DNA from: an uncultured Desulfobulbaceae bacterium
Lineage (GTDB): Bacteria; Desulfobacterota; Desulfobulbia; Desulfobulbales; Desulfobulbaceae
NCBI GenBank assembly: GCA_945787305.1
Contig: CALZIH010000336.1
Span: forward strand, 1 to 6,449
Direction of reading: 5' to 3'
Length of the DNA stretch: 6,449 bases
Shown here: positions 6,427 through 6,449 of the stretch, piece after piece
How the letters are laid out: every line of letters starts with the position of its first letter
How positions within the stretch are numbered: position 1 is the stretch's first letter
Notes under the pieces: generated by a model
Seen by the model: only the letters and a program-made list of their open reading frames with translations
Database searches by the model: none
Told to the model about the DNA's origin: nothing
Made by a program: the position numbers and the translations under genes

Positions 6427-6449
6427 GTGGTCGAACGGTGGAGAACCCT

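Noticed and set aside
6390..6449. GC-rich end of the window with a possible group II intron flavour (GTGGAGAACC)
   Set aside because: No domain V hairpin or reverse transcriptase frame is present in the window; the impression cannot be supported.
1..6449. tRNA, rRNA, CRISPR arrays or complete insertion sequences
   Set aside because: No tandem direct repeats with spacers, no transposase frame with terminal repeats, and no recognisable tRNA or rRNA segments were seen.

Overview
The window looks like a chromosomal segment of a Gram-negative bacterium with moderate GC. Two of its genes encode proteins with Sec signal peptides. One of these is a CSLREA-type parallel beta-helix protein, and the central gene is a divergent member of the GTP-dependent phosphoenolpyruvate carboxykinase (PEPCK) family. 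That mix fits Desulfobacterota (for example the Desulfobulbales) or a related group. The taxonomic guess is inference from family recall; no search was run.

Layout from left to right. (1) Positions 1-663, + strand: the 3' end of a gene whose start lies outside the window. It carries a LamG/concanavalin-like segment followed by a C-terminal beta-rich domain I do not recognise. (2) Positions 664-984: non-coding, probably containing the pck promoter. (3) Positions 985-2979, + strand: a PEPCK-like enzyme whose metal, P-loop and substrate motifs are readable but whose guanine-binding loop is unusual. (4) Positions 2980-3094: a short convergent gap with one small hairpin. (5) Positions 3095-5089, - strand: a secreted 664-residue beta-helix protein with an N-terminal CSLREA-type domain and an aromatic/proline tail. 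A good sigma70-type promoter lies upstream. (6) Positions 5090-5636: a 547-base divergent intergenic region holding that promoter, inverted repeats and a minus-strand micro-ORF with a strong ribosome binding site. (7) Positions 5637-6227, + strand: an unrecognised secreted protein of 196 residues. (8) Positions 6228-6449: mostly non-coding, with a 26-codon ORF behind a good Shine-Dalgarno sequence and a second frame open to the window end.

Functionally, the PEPCK stands alone as a central-metabolism enzyme at the oxaloacetate/PEP node. The other full-length genes are exported. The most notable signal is a short aromatic/proline motif (W-[TP]-[ML]-F-[ML]-(x)-P). It occurs at the extreme C-terminus of the beta-helix protein, just after the signal peptide of the divergent small secreted protein, and again at that small protein's C-terminus. 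This links two otherwise unrelated exported proteins and may mark a shared surface-attachment or partner-binding element.
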